The notes under the pieces are model-generated. The model searched no databases. It was not told the origin of the DNA and worked only from the letters and a program-made list of their open reading frames with translations. Shown piece after piece: positions 39,301 to 45,160 of a stretch of DNA of 64,000 bases (the first letter of the stretch is position 1; each line of letters opens with the position of its first letter). A program made the position numbers and the translations under genes. Source of the DNA: Thereva unica (taxonomy: Eukaryota; Arthropoda; Insecta; Diptera; Therevidae); contig OX465284.1 of NCBI GenBank assembly GCA_949987705.1, positions 70,355,470-70,419,469 on the forward strand. The letters are read 5' to 3'.

Positions 39301-41532
39301 CGACCCCCAAGGAAGGACCAATAAGAATAGAAAACGAGGGACAAAAAAAAGTTAATATGTAAATAGAAAACATCTACATAATGCAATTGACTACCACTCA
39401 ACATTAAGGGACCGGTGACTTTAAAGAACATCAATTACCAGGAAGACCAAGACTGGAACGGATGGAAGACCACGCAAGATATTTAGAACTGCATGGACTC
39501 AGTCGCACAGCATAAATTCATAAAATAATCTTTTATTTAAAACCACCAATAGGTTGTTATCGACAAGAAAGGCTTTAAGAGCAAGGAGCTCAATGTCCAA
39601 AGAGCTGGAGAAATTAGAAAGTATTATTAAGCAGTTGAGAAGATTACTGCAGGCAGCCACCTCCACGAACCCCCGAGTCAATATATCGATTCCTCCTCCT
39701 ACCCTTTTTGAATGGGTACTAAGTAATAGTTTACGGGGCAGAGCTGCATTACCTGCAAAAACGGGACTATTGTAGGGTGATCCCTTATTTGATGATACGG
39801 CAATGACTCTTGTCGGATTCTATACCAGAAATACTGTTGTAATTTGAATATCTTCTTCTTTCTTCTTTAAACTCCTTTAATCCCTCATGGGACATAGGTC
39901 GGAAACAGTTGCCCTCCAGCGGACTCTGTTTTGCGCGACAGCTCTTAGTTCCGACCAGGATCTCCCAGTTGTTGCGGCTTCTTCTTTGAATATCTCACCC
40001 ACACAAATATTTCAAATTCCAGTCGGGACTATAAGAATTCGCAGACCTGTTCAGAGCTAGTGTTAAATGCTAGGAAACAAACTTCAGTTTCTGTTTGAAT
40101 TAAAAAATCAACAAATAACAAATATTTCACTTTTCCTGCATTCTACTAATATCGTAGGCGTAAAGGTGCAAACATATTCAAATTAAAATACTTTCACTAC
40201 TGTTTTGTTGTTTTGCTATCAATAGTAAAAGTAAAAGTTTGCCAAAAATAAAAAAAACATAATTACATGCAACAATTTGAAAATCAAACAATGAACCATG
40301 CATGCACGAAACCCTCATTCCAGATCAAAACCCCCAACAGAAAGAAGAAGTAACAATCGTGAATACCAAACACGAGTAGTAGTGGGCAGCCGATTTGCAT
40401 TCGAAAACAATTCGATCCGAATCTAATTAAAATGTGGAGTGATGTGGATGACATCTCTTCGGCGTGCATATGTAATTATTCCGCCCATTTTAGATTAACT
40501 CGTATTATTAAGGAAAAAACTGTTTTTCGCCATTTTCATTCAATTTTATGCAAACAATAAGAGACAAAGGGTCGTTAAACTTGATTTTCACGGAAATTTT
40601 GCACGATCATTTTTCACTTTGTTCGGTTTGCGAGATTCAAGGTCGCTAAGAAGAGTGTGTGATCATCACTATACAATACTCAGTACACATACCTTTCGTG
40701 CTTCTCATTTGGGTTCAATATGTCATGCTGGATTCGACTTAAATCCACTGCTGACAGTCCATTCCTTTCAAGGAGTCGAGCTGTATTTTGGGCGATCGGA
40801 ATCCTCGGTGATCTTGAGTTTTTAAATCTACATATCGAATCCCAACTGTAACTGGCACGTAGTGTTTTCTTTTGTGGCATTTGCTTGATGTTGTCGAGGG
40901 ATATGTGGAATTTTGATGATTTTCTTTAAAATAAAAAATAAATTTAAAATATAAATAAAATTTTACTAATAAAACGTTTTTATTACCCAACACCATTCTC
41001 CTTTGCACATTGACCCTGCATTGTGAGACTCTCGACCAGTGCGGTTATCCACAAGGTGCAAGTTTTACTGTCGTCGCACCTCTGAAAGAATTTGCATAAT
41101 TTTAAAAGATATTAAAAGATAAAAAAACAAAATTATATTTACAAATGTATAAATGATATTGGTTGTGCTTTCAATGGTGAATCGAAAGCCTCCCAACGGC
41201 CGAACTATAGTGCCTGGAACAAGATTCAGGACATCTTTGAACGACACTAACTTCTTATCGTACTCCTCCTTCGACCCATAAGACAAAAGCAGCTGATTCT
41301 GTAGCACGAACCACATTTTTCGCCATCCTCCGACTTTCTGCAATTAAACGAGGAAAAACGAATTTCAATTACTATTATAAACGAGTAAATCAATTCTATC
41401 TCGACATATCTAGTTCAATGTGCAACTCACATTCCGCTTCTTCTTCAGGTAACCGCTCATTTTCACCTTCGACGGGAGCACTTCAGGGATTTCATGATTG
41501 TGATGCTTCTTGACCACGACGAATTTTTGCAT
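12334..41532 (-). CDS. PH-domain adaptor-like protein, 9 coding exons, 649 aa
   Basis: I assembled this gene from GT-AG junctions and phase. Exons are A 41431-41532, B 41143-41337, C 40987-41081, D 40693-40923, X 24500-24808, E 13176-13551, F 13047-13112, G 12430-12972 and H 12334-12366. They total 1950 bp, an exact multiple of three. Residues about 24-120 form a PH domain: KMSGYLKKKRN, GGWRKMWFVLQNQLLLSY, GGFRFTIE and C-terminal helix TCTLWITALVES. PH domains bind phosphoinositides or proteins at membranes. The tail is disordered and basic/acidic, with tyrosines in SH2-ligand-like contexts (EPIYAVV, SDYEEV, ENIYEP), suggesting a signalling scaffold; that role is inference. I do not recognise the exact orthologue. 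Introns are 61-93 bp, except the two of 15.9 and 10.9 kb, which are filled with transposons. An exon hidden in those introns could still be missing. Confidence 0.85.
12430..12972 (-). CDS. PH gene exon G, 181 codons
   Basis: Acceptor TTCTAG then INIPENSNHHRNAMWRYF; donor after RRSGTK is GTAGAA. Includes a basic stretch (TRTRRKEPK, RKKLGNHRKSIKNRMKRF) and a serine-rich low-complexity segment (GATGSTSGTSNNSIKSS). Phase 0 at both ends. Confidence 0.85.
13047..13112 (-). CDS. PH gene exon F, 22 codons
   Basis: Acceptor TTATTGCAG, donor GTAAGT. Encodes VSNFSQEFLDRDEDENENIY then EP: an acidic run followed by an IYEP tyrosine motif. Phase 0 both ends. Too short to show as a separate open frame; found from its splice sites. 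Confidence 0.85.
13176..13551 (-). CDS. PH gene exon E
   Basis: Acceptor TTACACAG. The first base completes the split codon left by exon X. It begins PLEKQVQRLSLKDSSGSDSM and continues through a Thr/Ala-rich linker to VEPIYAVVDLKDKYARRAK, a charged probable coiled coil (MREIEEQQLEKER) and VVTSDYEE. The donor GTTAAA is weak. Phase 0 at its end. Confidence 0.85.
13552..14829. other. Intron sequence without a recognised gene
   Basis: Start of the 10.9-kb intron between exons X and E. AT-rich, no recognised protein. A possible degenerate hammerhead ribozyme core lies at 13891-13945 (separate entry). Confidence 0.4.
13891..13945 (+). ncRNA. Possible degenerate hammerhead ribozyme
   Basis: Contains CTGATGA (13899-13905), a 4-nt gap, then GAAA. 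TTTCCC before the core is complementary to GGGAAA at 13938-13943, so a stem I could close. Stem II is essentially missing and stem III does not pair well, so activity is unlikely. Natural hammerheads occur in Penelope-like elements and satellites. Chance occurrence remains plausible. Confidence 0.2.
14830..15030 (+). pseudogene. Mariner-type transposase C-terminal relic
   Basis: One frame reads PHIRYSPDISPPDLDVFSKL, matching the YSPDL-P-D-hhhFpkLK motif of Tc1/mariner transposases that holds the last catalytic Asp. A shift then leads to SNEALDGIAEMLL, the typical helix that follows. Upstream sequence is too decayed to read, and no terminal repeats were found. Confidence 0.6.
15535..16029. mobile_element. 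Harbinger-like MITE, copy 1
   Basis: A 495-bp element whose ends are TGCCTAATCTCCAATG and its complement, flanked by the 3-bp duplication TAA (15532-15534 and 16030-16032). A 3-bp TWA duplication is typical of PIF/Harbinger elements. The interior has no coding capacity. It is inverted relative to copy 2. Near its right end are repeats of GTTCGTGGTTGG. Confidence 0.8.
16660..16697 (+). promoter_or_regulatory. Possible internal LINE promoter with DPE-like motif
   Basis: GGACGTG at 16691-16697 lies 31-37 bases downstream of the inferred first base. Fly Jockey and I-type LINEs start transcription at their first base using a downstream element of this consensus near +28. The spacing is slightly long, so this is tentative. 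Confidence 0.35.
17009..18685 (+). CDS. LINE ORF1 nucleocapsid-like protein with three zinc knuckles
   Basis: This is the first ATG in the open frame; the frame itself extends upstream to about 16910 without an ATG. The 558-residue protein has an Asn-rich N-terminal half with AAT-repeat codons (near 17265-17300). A domain follows with VSVRYLTKMIFTLYPKCEF and SLILRGVHPEF, as in Jockey-clade ORF1 proteins. Three CCHC-type knuckles come next: CRNCQLHGHAASNC, CVKCNGDHPPTLC and CVNCRSFGHPASHSKC. ORF1 proteins bind RNA and form the ribonucleoprotein. The frame is fully open and ends 12 bases into the start of ORF2, the usual overlap. This is the only intact transposon gene I see in the window. Confidence 0.8.
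   Translation: MDRNDKEDNSKKKQKLAPLTDLGKDQKFVKTVLSNVENWKNNRSETKKDRYDADRCVAIDELMKTCDQINYHVTSKRTPTPANTIINNNNNNNNNADTYATSINDSLPHHEAVDDEMEPATANNETALMDNADGWTLVKHRNNSHYNFNKDSINLSETNGPVTQGNRFAPLSINDNKNYNSSNVNFVTNNNKNTNNNAPKSGLGTGGDNFFRNDNNNNNNMNNKFCPPIIIQDVSVRYLTKMIFTLYPKCEFKLSRTRGGACKLFFKSREHKNDFFNKLKQNKVTSHTFSHPDDHFESLILRGVHPEFLPEEVFDDLITNFPSLKVNSVKRYETPYSRRNKIPLNLFLVQFPPKTDINKVSRQVEVILHQRVSWEKIVRNRPVQCRNCQLHGHAASNCNRDYRCVKCNGDHPPTLCPRKPENMHESEPYCVNCRSFGHPASHSKCPVLLRREELKKKLRNVQHQQARSTLHIPSQIPPNFPRSYADCFKNNQPSPVNNNPSNEDIYEILHPEDTYGIKLPQLLDKIRKFLPTISGIRGSERKTAILGFYFTLAGDNEY
18674..19475 (+). pseudogene. LINE ORF2, endonuclease part (stop codon inside)
   Basis: Starts at ATG 18674, overlapping the ORF1 end. 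The first 29 codons lead to TAA near 18761. The same frame then continues with DLLCIQETHL, SILITSLYLPSN, LLIAGDLNAKHPNW, SCIDLFLASHKF and SFSDHYLVVLEL. These are the QE, Y-P, GDxN and SDH motifs of an AP-type endonuclease that nicks target DNA. The frame ends shortly after, at 19475, where the linker to the RT is missing. Confidence 0.8.
19433..21151 (+). pseudogene. LINE ORF2, reverse transcriptase part (frameshifted)
   Basis: Contains RT motifs SLDIKAAFDSVWH, LSGVPQGSILGPKLFNLF and the catalytic LLYADDTLVF, followed by LGLSLNEHKTHFIAF and KLKYLGINF. It ends at YMGRDSSHNRG, without an RNase H domain, as in Jockey-clade elements. It is one frame off the endonuclease part. The usual linker between endonuclease and RT is mostly absent, which points to an internal deletion near 19440. 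The RT core itself looks intact. Confidence 0.85.
22531..24499. other. Intron sequence; diverged tandem repeat, no gene
   Basis: No recognisable protein. Around 23235-23450 two diverged copies (about 150 bp apart) share CACGATA-CCGCG and ATATCGACTTC. Just before them stands TAGGGAAGTTATTGTAGTCG, which may be the edge of an unclassified repeat. The rest is AT-rich intron. Confidence 0.4.
24500..24808 (-). CDS. PH gene exon X, between the two giant introns
   Basis: Acceptor TTTTTTTTAAG, donor GTGAGTAAT. The first base completes the Arg codon begun by exon D (AG+G). The last two bases (TG) join the C of exon E to give Cys. So both junctions are phase 2, and the exon could be skipped without a frame change (309 bp). 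Encodes ARNFRLHEKRLAGSQSDE, RINQMFSRSATSVSLIRSPD and EEVSYCESFDAVDNIQKCYD. There are no stops, and composition is unlike the surrounding AT-rich transposon debris. An alternative internal donor GTGAGT after SQSDE would be out of phase with exon E. Confidence 0.75.
24809..25518. other. Intron sequence, no gene recognised
   Basis: Start of the 15.9-kb intron between exons D and X. A CAG-rich stretch at 24880-24905 is the only compositional feature. Confidence 0.4.
25519..25562. repeat. Short repeat with GGGGTG...CACCCC ends (copy 1)
   Basis: The core TGCTTACGCATAGAATTTTC and the ending CTCTAGTCACCCC recur at 33030-33068 with few differences. This copy has complementary 6-bp ends. It may be a transposon remnant with a deleted interior. 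Confidence 0.5.
26054..26421. repeat. Inverted repeat / MITE inside the Helitron
   Basis: CCAGCAGGAAAATCAGTAAT at the left end and its near-complement (ATTACTTTTCCTGCTGGG) at the right end enclose about 370 bp. GTAAT and GTAATGCAAAAAGTA words recur inside. No coding capacity. Confidence 0.5.
26840..27240 (+). repeat. Diverged tandem repeat with ATGGCGGC motifs
   Basis: Units of roughly 120-160 bp share ATTCCAAATTCAAAATGGC, AAAATGGCGG and GGTACCAAATGAAAGG. The complement of ATGGC is GCCAT, the core of YY1/Pho binding sites. Such blocks are seen in insect Helitrons. A regulatory role is only inference. Confidence 0.6.
27490..28080 (+). pseudogene. Helitron PIF1-like helicase relic
   Basis: Readable pieces are SGRTAHSMLKIP, the helicase motif II region as WECDECTMANKV (normally W-D-E-C), TPRDLRCKNQLFWGVTVLLA and, further down in another frame, FSTILLNIGYTYN. 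They follow the order of the Helitron helicase. The Walker A segment is not visible upstream and the frame is closed repeatedly, so it is dead. Confidence 0.7.
28565..28823. mobile_element. Small TIR element next to the Helitron
   Basis: Inverted ends of about 38 bp start ATATATCGTCGCTTATCC and continue AGAATAGTG. Total about 259 bp, AT-rich flanks compatible with a TA duplication. It sits directly 3' of the Helitron end, inside the foldback element. Possibly Tc1/mariner-type; not proven. Confidence 0.7.
29338..30683 (+). mobile_element. TIR element starting GGGGTCGTCC (copy A)
   Basis: Ends GGGGTCGTCCATAAATTACG and the complement at 30660-30683. Sub-terminal GATTTTTCGACCCC- and CTCACGTGAGATTT-type words follow, and the middle has repeated CAGGCCGTGGCCTG segments. 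Its interior matches copy B (38224-39307) in the opposite orientation. No transposase frame, so it is non-autonomous. I could not identify a clean target duplication, so the superfamily is open. Confidence 0.75.
30885..31191 (+). mobile_element. tRNA-derived SINE
   Basis: The head has a pol III A box (TAGTCTAAGGG, 30895-30905) and B box (GGTTCGATTCC, 30938-30948) and ends tRNA-like with GGTGCCAC. A tRNA-unrelated body of about 210 bp follows, with an A-rich tail at 31175-31191. The anticodon arm does not fold as a proper tRNA. The minus-strand ORF across it (PPGIEPGTSG) is the familiar artefact of such heads. Confidence 0.8.
31192..31924. other. Intron sequence, possible LINE debris
   Basis: Around 31490-31640 a plus frame reads NNPECWRVISVASKKGTRLK, which vaguely resembles a LINE ORF1 segment. 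I cannot assign it. Otherwise nothing recognised. Confidence 0.3.
31925..32290 (+). pseudogene. LINE RNase H and C-terminal fragment
   Basis: The plus frame reads RYRITLQWVSSHINFEGN, matching the last RNase H motif (W-x-P-S-H...G-N). After frameshifts come GHWPI-EHATRL and TEHFLFSCQAL, the Cys/His-type tail found after RNase H in I- and R1-like LINEs. There is no RT upstream, so this is an isolated remnant. Confidence 0.65.
32650..32945. repeat. Foldback MITE
   Basis: Sequences around 32655-32725 and 32855-32940 are imperfect inverted copies, sharing ACACG-AACGAT-TACTTG, TTGTGCAA and TCAATTTGCAC-like words. AT-rich, no frame. Confidence 0.5.
33030..33068. repeat. Short repeat (copy 2 of the motif at 25519)
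   Basis: Shares TGCTTACGCATAGAATTTTC and CTCTAGTCACCCC with 25519-25562, same orientation. The left GGGG is missing. Confidence 0.5.
33069..35096. other. Intron sequence, no gene recognised
   Basis: Several overlapping ORFs (for example around 33543-33815 and 34028-34344) occur on both strands, but none has a recognisable motif, ATG context or splice support. Part is somewhat GC-richer (33500-34330) and may be unclassified repeat. Confidence 0.35.
35097..35340 (+). pseudogene. 3' end of an RTE-like LINE
   Basis: Reads DTLRRENENLVKQALDWNLQ then GTRRIGKPKTT. It ends in a conserved 3' segment with KADPTVLSAQVPPG and a GAAGAAGAA tail. The same kind of C-terminus occurs at 22285-22510. No RT remains. 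Confidence 0.65.
35490..36070 (-). pseudogene. LINE reverse transcriptase fragment
   Basis: The minus strand reads YRPIAKLSSIPKLFESIIY, NQHGFAAARCTTTNLLE, RALIVLELKQLGFPHVLVVL, and EVSSGLPQGSHLGPLFFIL, in correct RT order, but with lost catalytic segments and stops. Jockey/CR1-type LINE. Both ends are truncated. Confidence 0.75.
36071..37599. other. AT-rich intron with a small inverted repeat
   Basis: Inverted copies of GTATAGAAATGACGTA lie at about 37345-37365 and 37545-37565, next to TTTTTTCGG/CCGAAAAAA, outlining a 230-bp foldback. The rest is low-complexity AT-rich sequence. Confidence 0.4.
37600..39480 (+). pseudogene. Copia integrase-region relic split by a TIR element
   Basis: 37600-38223 reads, across shifting frames, QSDNGTEYYSKEIENCL, YTPQQNGIAERTLIETARNL, FLTAFRAEAVNTANQL and GRIPYEI. 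These are the catalytic half of the copia integrase, and then FQIFGRKV. After the element at 38224-39307 a short tail resumes near 39310, with GRPRKIF-like sequence near 39460. Stops and frameshifts make it non-functional. It is opposite in orientation to the copia piece at 6172. Confidence 0.75.
38224..39307 (-). mobile_element. TIR element starting GGGGTCGTC (copy B)
   Basis: Ends GGGGTCGTCTATTAATTACG and the complement of GGGGTCGTCCATAAATTACG. Its interior is the reverse complement of the same family as 29338-30683 (shared CAACTGTATGG, CCAATTTACACACAG and CAGGCCGTGGC words). It is shorter by about 260 bp, and it splits a copia relic. Confidence 0.75.
39855..39990 (-). pseudogene. 3' end of an RTE-like LINE
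   Basis: On the minus strand this matches the end of the 22400-22510 segment. Shared words include GCAAAACAGAGTCCGCT, GGGCAACTGTTTCCG and CCTATGTCCCATGAGGGAT. It ends with a GAA-rich tail. Too short to encode more than a C-terminus. Confidence 0.65.
39991..40692. other. Intron sequence next to exon D
   Basis: No recognised gene or repeat. AT-rich. Confidence 0.4.
40693..40923 (-). CDS. PH gene exon D
   Basis: Acceptor ATTTTAAAG, donor GTATGTG. Its first base completes a Gly codon begun by exon C. It encodes KSSKFHISLDNIKQMPQKKT, then NTARLLERNGLSAVDLSRIQ and HDILNPNEKHE. It ends with two bases (AG) that are completed by exon X. It begins the tail just after the PH domain. Confidence 0.85.
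40987..41081 (-). CDS. PH gene exon C
   Basis: Acceptor AATTCTTTCAG, donor GTAATA. Encodes RCDDSKTCTLWITALVESLT and QGQCAKENGVG, the C-terminal helix of the PH domain with its conserved Trp. An alternative donor GTGTTG 8 bases earlier would be out of phase with exon D, which decides the choice. Confidence 0.85.
41143..41337 (-). CDS. PH gene exon B (PH domain core)
   Basis: Acceptor TTTAATTGCAG, donor GTAAAT. Encodes KVGGWRKMWFVLQNQLLLSY, KKLVSFKDVLNLVPGTIVRP and GGFRFTIESTTNIIYTF: strands of the PH barrel with the W-R-K-x-W-F-V-L signature. 65 codons, phase 0 at both ends. Confidence 0.9.
41431..41532 (-). CDS. PH gene exon A with start codon
   Basis: ATG at 41532 in the context AAAATGC. 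Encodes MQKFVVVKKHHNHEIPEVLP then SKVKMSGYLKKKRN, the first PH strand. Donor GTGAGT. An acceptor-like ATTTTTTACTTGCAG ends at 41577, so this exon may begin there with an upstream non-coding exon. In-frame sequence upstream is AT-rich UTR. Confidence 0.85.
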
Positions 41533-41674
41533 TTTTATTTTTTATTTTTTTTAATAAAAAATTCTGTTCAGCTCAACTGCAAGTAAAAAATTTCGTTTTA
41601 TTTTTTATTGTACGACACTCTGCAGCAAAAGAAGAGGAGAGAATGCAATGATAGTGGTGCATTTTAAAATGGAA

Positions 41675-41680
41675 TTTATT
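41675..41680 (-). terminator. Polyadenylation signal AATAAA of the upstream gene
   Basis: AATAAA on the minus strand, 8 nt after the stop codon at 41689-41691 and about 140 nt before the PH gene ATG. It would end the neighbouring transcript just before the PH gene. Confidence 0.45.
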
Positions 41681-41688
41681 GTATGTTG

Positions 41689-41865
41689 TCACGTGAAGAC
41701 GGTCTTAAGGCCCGGCACGGCTGAGTGAATCGCCTCCGCGGTCTTGTGGAGTCTTGTGGTGTACTTAAGTCGGCGAATGGATGGATACTTGTTATCGGCA
41801 ATGGACATGAGGAACATGCTAATTTCGTTGGAAATTAGAGCACGAAGTGATGCAATGATGTAATT
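41689..41865 (-). CDS. Probable last exon of an unidentified upstream gene
   Basis: The minus frame reads ASLRALISNEISMFLMSIAD, NKYPSIRRLKYTTRLHKTAE and AIHSAVPGLKTVFT, then TGA. It has a balanced, non-repetitive composition and a normal GC content unlike the flanking AT-rich sequence. A poly(A) signal follows. The 5' limit is not certain: a stop lies just upstream (about 41866), so an acceptor must fall close to it, and the nearest AG is weak. I do not recognise the family. It could also be a transposon C-terminus. Confidence 0.4.
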   Translation of the reverse strand, partial: NYIIASLRALISNEISMFLMSIADNKYPSIRRLKYTTRLHKTAEAIHSAVPGLKTVFT

Positions 41866-42599
41866 TCACTTTTATCACATATTTTAAAGTCGAGTGTTGT
41901 GTAATTGGTCTCGTTTTGTCTTGTACTTGAAATGCTTCTTAATTATGCTGTTATATTGGAGTGTTGTCAGTAAAAATGAGGCTAGTCAACTTTATTTATC
42001 GCCGGGAAGCTTTTATTCAGCACATATTTTAACTGGGCACTCCTCTTGGCTGATCTAAGACGTTTCAGGTCGCGTGTATTTAAAGAGCTTATCAAGTCAT
42101 TCCAAACTTAATTATCGAATAATAAACCTTTTAAAAAAAACCCAACTTGAACGAAATGGTGATTTCACAATTTCCGTCTTATTCGTAAATAAATTTAGTT
42201 ATTTTATATAAGGTTATATAATAGTAGCTGGACTCAAAGTATAATTACATAAATTATTATCAAGAGTAGCTTAAGTTGGCAACCTCGACAACACTGAGGC
42301 TACGATAAACGGACTGCTGGTTAAAGAACACTTATGGTATGAACACAACAGTATTCTGCCGGTCTTCCTTTGACTAGGAATGGTGAAAGGGCCGTCAGAC
42401 TACATCATGGCAAAGGGTAAAACGTCCAGCGTAAAAAGAACTGTGACATAGTTCTGAACATAGATGGCTTCAAACGAGAGTCCGTGTAGCCGCTAAAATT
42501 TTCTCCTCTAGCTAAAATTCAAAAAATAGTCTTTTTCTTCTTCTTTTACTGCTCTACAGTCAAGATCATGGCCTGGCATTTCTGAACTGTTCTCTCAAC
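41866..42599. other. No gene firmly recognised
   Basis: On the minus strand around 41985-42100 a 40-codon frame reads SLNTRDLKRLRSAKRSAQLK and then YVLNKSFPAINKVD before a stop. It may be another exon, but splice sites are not convincing. The rest is AT-rich. Confidence 0.3.
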
Positions 42600-45160
42600 C
42601 GGTCCAATCCAGCTGGCATACCTAAGCTTTGAGCGCCTTTGCCTACGCTATCCTTCCAGCGGAAACTTGGTTTCCTTCGCTATCACATCCCAAGTTTGGT
42701 AGGAGCTATACTATATTACCGTGGGCTTTATTCTGCCGGCGACGTACTTCACGTCCGAGGGCCTAAGCAAGGTTTCCGATGGCCGTCAACCCTCAAATCA
42801 ATGCAGATAACTGGAAGGTTATAAAAACGGCGCAGACTAACAGGGCCACAATGCAAGTTATTCTGCTCCTAAATGAAGAATGCCCGAACCAGCTGGCTAA
42901 GGAAAAATACGCCGTGAATTATGGCTTCCAACAGATCGAAATGAAGGTCTACATGGAACCGTAGTGAAACAAGTGGCTCGCACCAAAGGCTCTGACGAAT
43001 CGGGAAACATGGAAACCGATGGCGAAGGCGCAGCTCGGAGCGAAATTGATGCATCGATAGACTCCGAGTTGGACAGAGTCGTCGGTAACCTGTACACGGA
43101 GCACCAATAAAGCGTCGACGAGGTCATCTCCAGCGACGAAGAAGCGGAGGTGACTGTCGTCGAAGAAAAAATCACGAACAATGGTGCAGCATTGAATTCT
43201 AAATTCGTAATTCAAATAAACCTGCACCACTGTAAAGCATCGTCCGCTGGCGAAAGGATCTGCAACTTACAAAAGGATCAACAACGCCTAAGTTTAATCT
43301 CTTCTACAACAACGGTAAGGGAAACCCCAGAGCAGGGATTCTGGCAGAAATGACTTAAGCACCTTTTTTCTCCCTCAATTCAGTGACAGAGACCTTACTG
43401 TGGTCGAACTAGAGTTAAAACAGAAAAAACTCAGGATGGCGTCTTTTTATCTAGCCCACGACGATGAGGGCCCTCTACCTCCTATGGCTTTCAGGACCTG
43501 GTAAGATGCACCGATGCTACCGCGGTCCTAGTTAGGGGCAATGACTACCTACTGCTATTTGTAACAAAGGCAATGATCCCACCTTTGCTACCAAAAACAG
43601 TGAAGAACTGCTTTACATCGCTCTTGTCTCAGACTGTCACTCTGTCCAAATACTGACCTGGAAGGTCTTGAAGGAATACTGTTTCTCAGACCACAGGTTC
43701 ATTGAGTTCCATCTGCAAGACTCTAGCTCAACCACCCCTTCTAAAATAAAAAACCTCAAAAAGACAAATTGGGTTTACTAAACTAGGCTTGTCGCAAAGC
43801 ACCTTGCTGCTAAGCACCCTGTATTCCCAAAAACCAGGAACAGCACGACAGCATTGTAGACATGTTCACAGAACAATGCACCGGCCATTAATAAAACTTG
43901 TCCGAACAGACGGCATAAAGAGGCTTCCAAACCCCCATGGTGGTCTCGCGAACTAGAAGCGCTCCGTAACGAGTGCAGAAAGGAATTTAATTCAGCTAGA
44001 CGCAGCAATAGCGCAACCTCCTGAGGCTGCTACAAGTCAAAGCTTAATATATACTGAATAGTATGAATGATAGCTGAATGACAATAAGGAAAGCCAAACG
44101 TACCCCCTGGGCTACCTTTTGCATCAACTTAGAGTCCACATCAGAAGCCTCGAGGCTACGTAAAATTTAACTAAATTGCCAACAATGCTTAGCTTTTTAT
44201 GCAAAGAAAACGGCGACTCTAGCACGGAATCGCTGACATTGCTTATGGACACCCACTTCCCGAGTAGTACTACGCCTAGGACAATATTACGATAAACCCT
44301 TCAGCCACACCACAGCTGGTCGATTCTATCATAAAAAGAGCAAGCACTGAATGGGCTGTAAACACCTTCCAGCCCTATAAATCACCAGGCCCACCGATAG
44401 TGCCGGCACAACTGCAGCGCACCCTTGATTACATAATGCTCTGGCTGCAAACCATGTTTGTTGGGTGACCAGAATAATTGCATTCCCTCTAGTTTGAAAG
44501 AGGTCAGAATGGACAGGAAAAGCCACGCCTATACAAAGGGCAAAGCTACTGATCTGCTCTCCACTCATTGGTTTCAATCATTGAAAAATCCCTCGAGGTT
44601 AAGGAGTTTACACTAGTGGCATTCCTTGACAGAAAGGGAGCGTTTAACAACCTACTCCCGGACGCCATTGCCTTGGCGGTACAGAACATCGAGATATCGC
44701 TGGTGTTTCTCATCCACGAAATGCTTACTGTCAGAATGGTAAGTTCGGTCCTAAGCGGCAGCTCGGTCCGAAGGGCCGTAAATAGTGGCACCCTGCAAGG
44801 GGGAGAACTTTTCCCGCTCCTATGGATCGTAGCTATAAACCAGTTGTTGCGACTCATGAAGGCAGAGGGGCATCATGTCCTGGCGTACGCGGATGACGTT
44901 GCTATCATCACAAAAGGCATATACCCTGAAGTACTTTGTGTTCACATGTAGGCGGCGTTACAAACCCTTTCAAGCTAGACTGCCATACACAAACTCAGCT
45001 TTAACCCAATAAAAACGGAGCTATCCCCTCACAAGGAGGTATAAGACCCTCCTTTAACACCCCCCACCCTCCCCCACGGCTTAACAATGTTAGGTCCAAA
45101 TTTAGCAACAGTGCCAAATAGCTGGGAGTAGTTCTGGACAAGAAACTCCGCTGGTCGACG
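42600..45160 (+). pseudogene. LOA/R1-like LINE relic (ORF1 end, endonuclease, RT)
   Basis: Pieces lie in the normal order. The ORF1 C-terminus comes first, with DNWKVIKTAQ, TMQVILLLNEECPNQLA and YGFQQIEMKVYMEP, resembling the DUF4780 domain of LINE ORF1 proteins. The endonuclease follows, with FVIQINLHHCKASSA (near 43210), GNDPTFATKNSEELL and FSDHRFIEFHL (near 43540-43720). The RT has NTFQPYKSPGPPIVPAQLQ, FLDRKGAFNNLLPDAI, SGTLQGGELFPLLWIVAINQ and intact-looking LAYADDVAII (44883 on). Many frameshifts and stops separate them. The 3' end is missing after about 45160. Confidence 0.8.

Noticed and set aside
40284..40469. Extra PH gene exon just after exon D
   Set aside because: No acceptor or donor in a compatible phase; the peptide is not protein-like.
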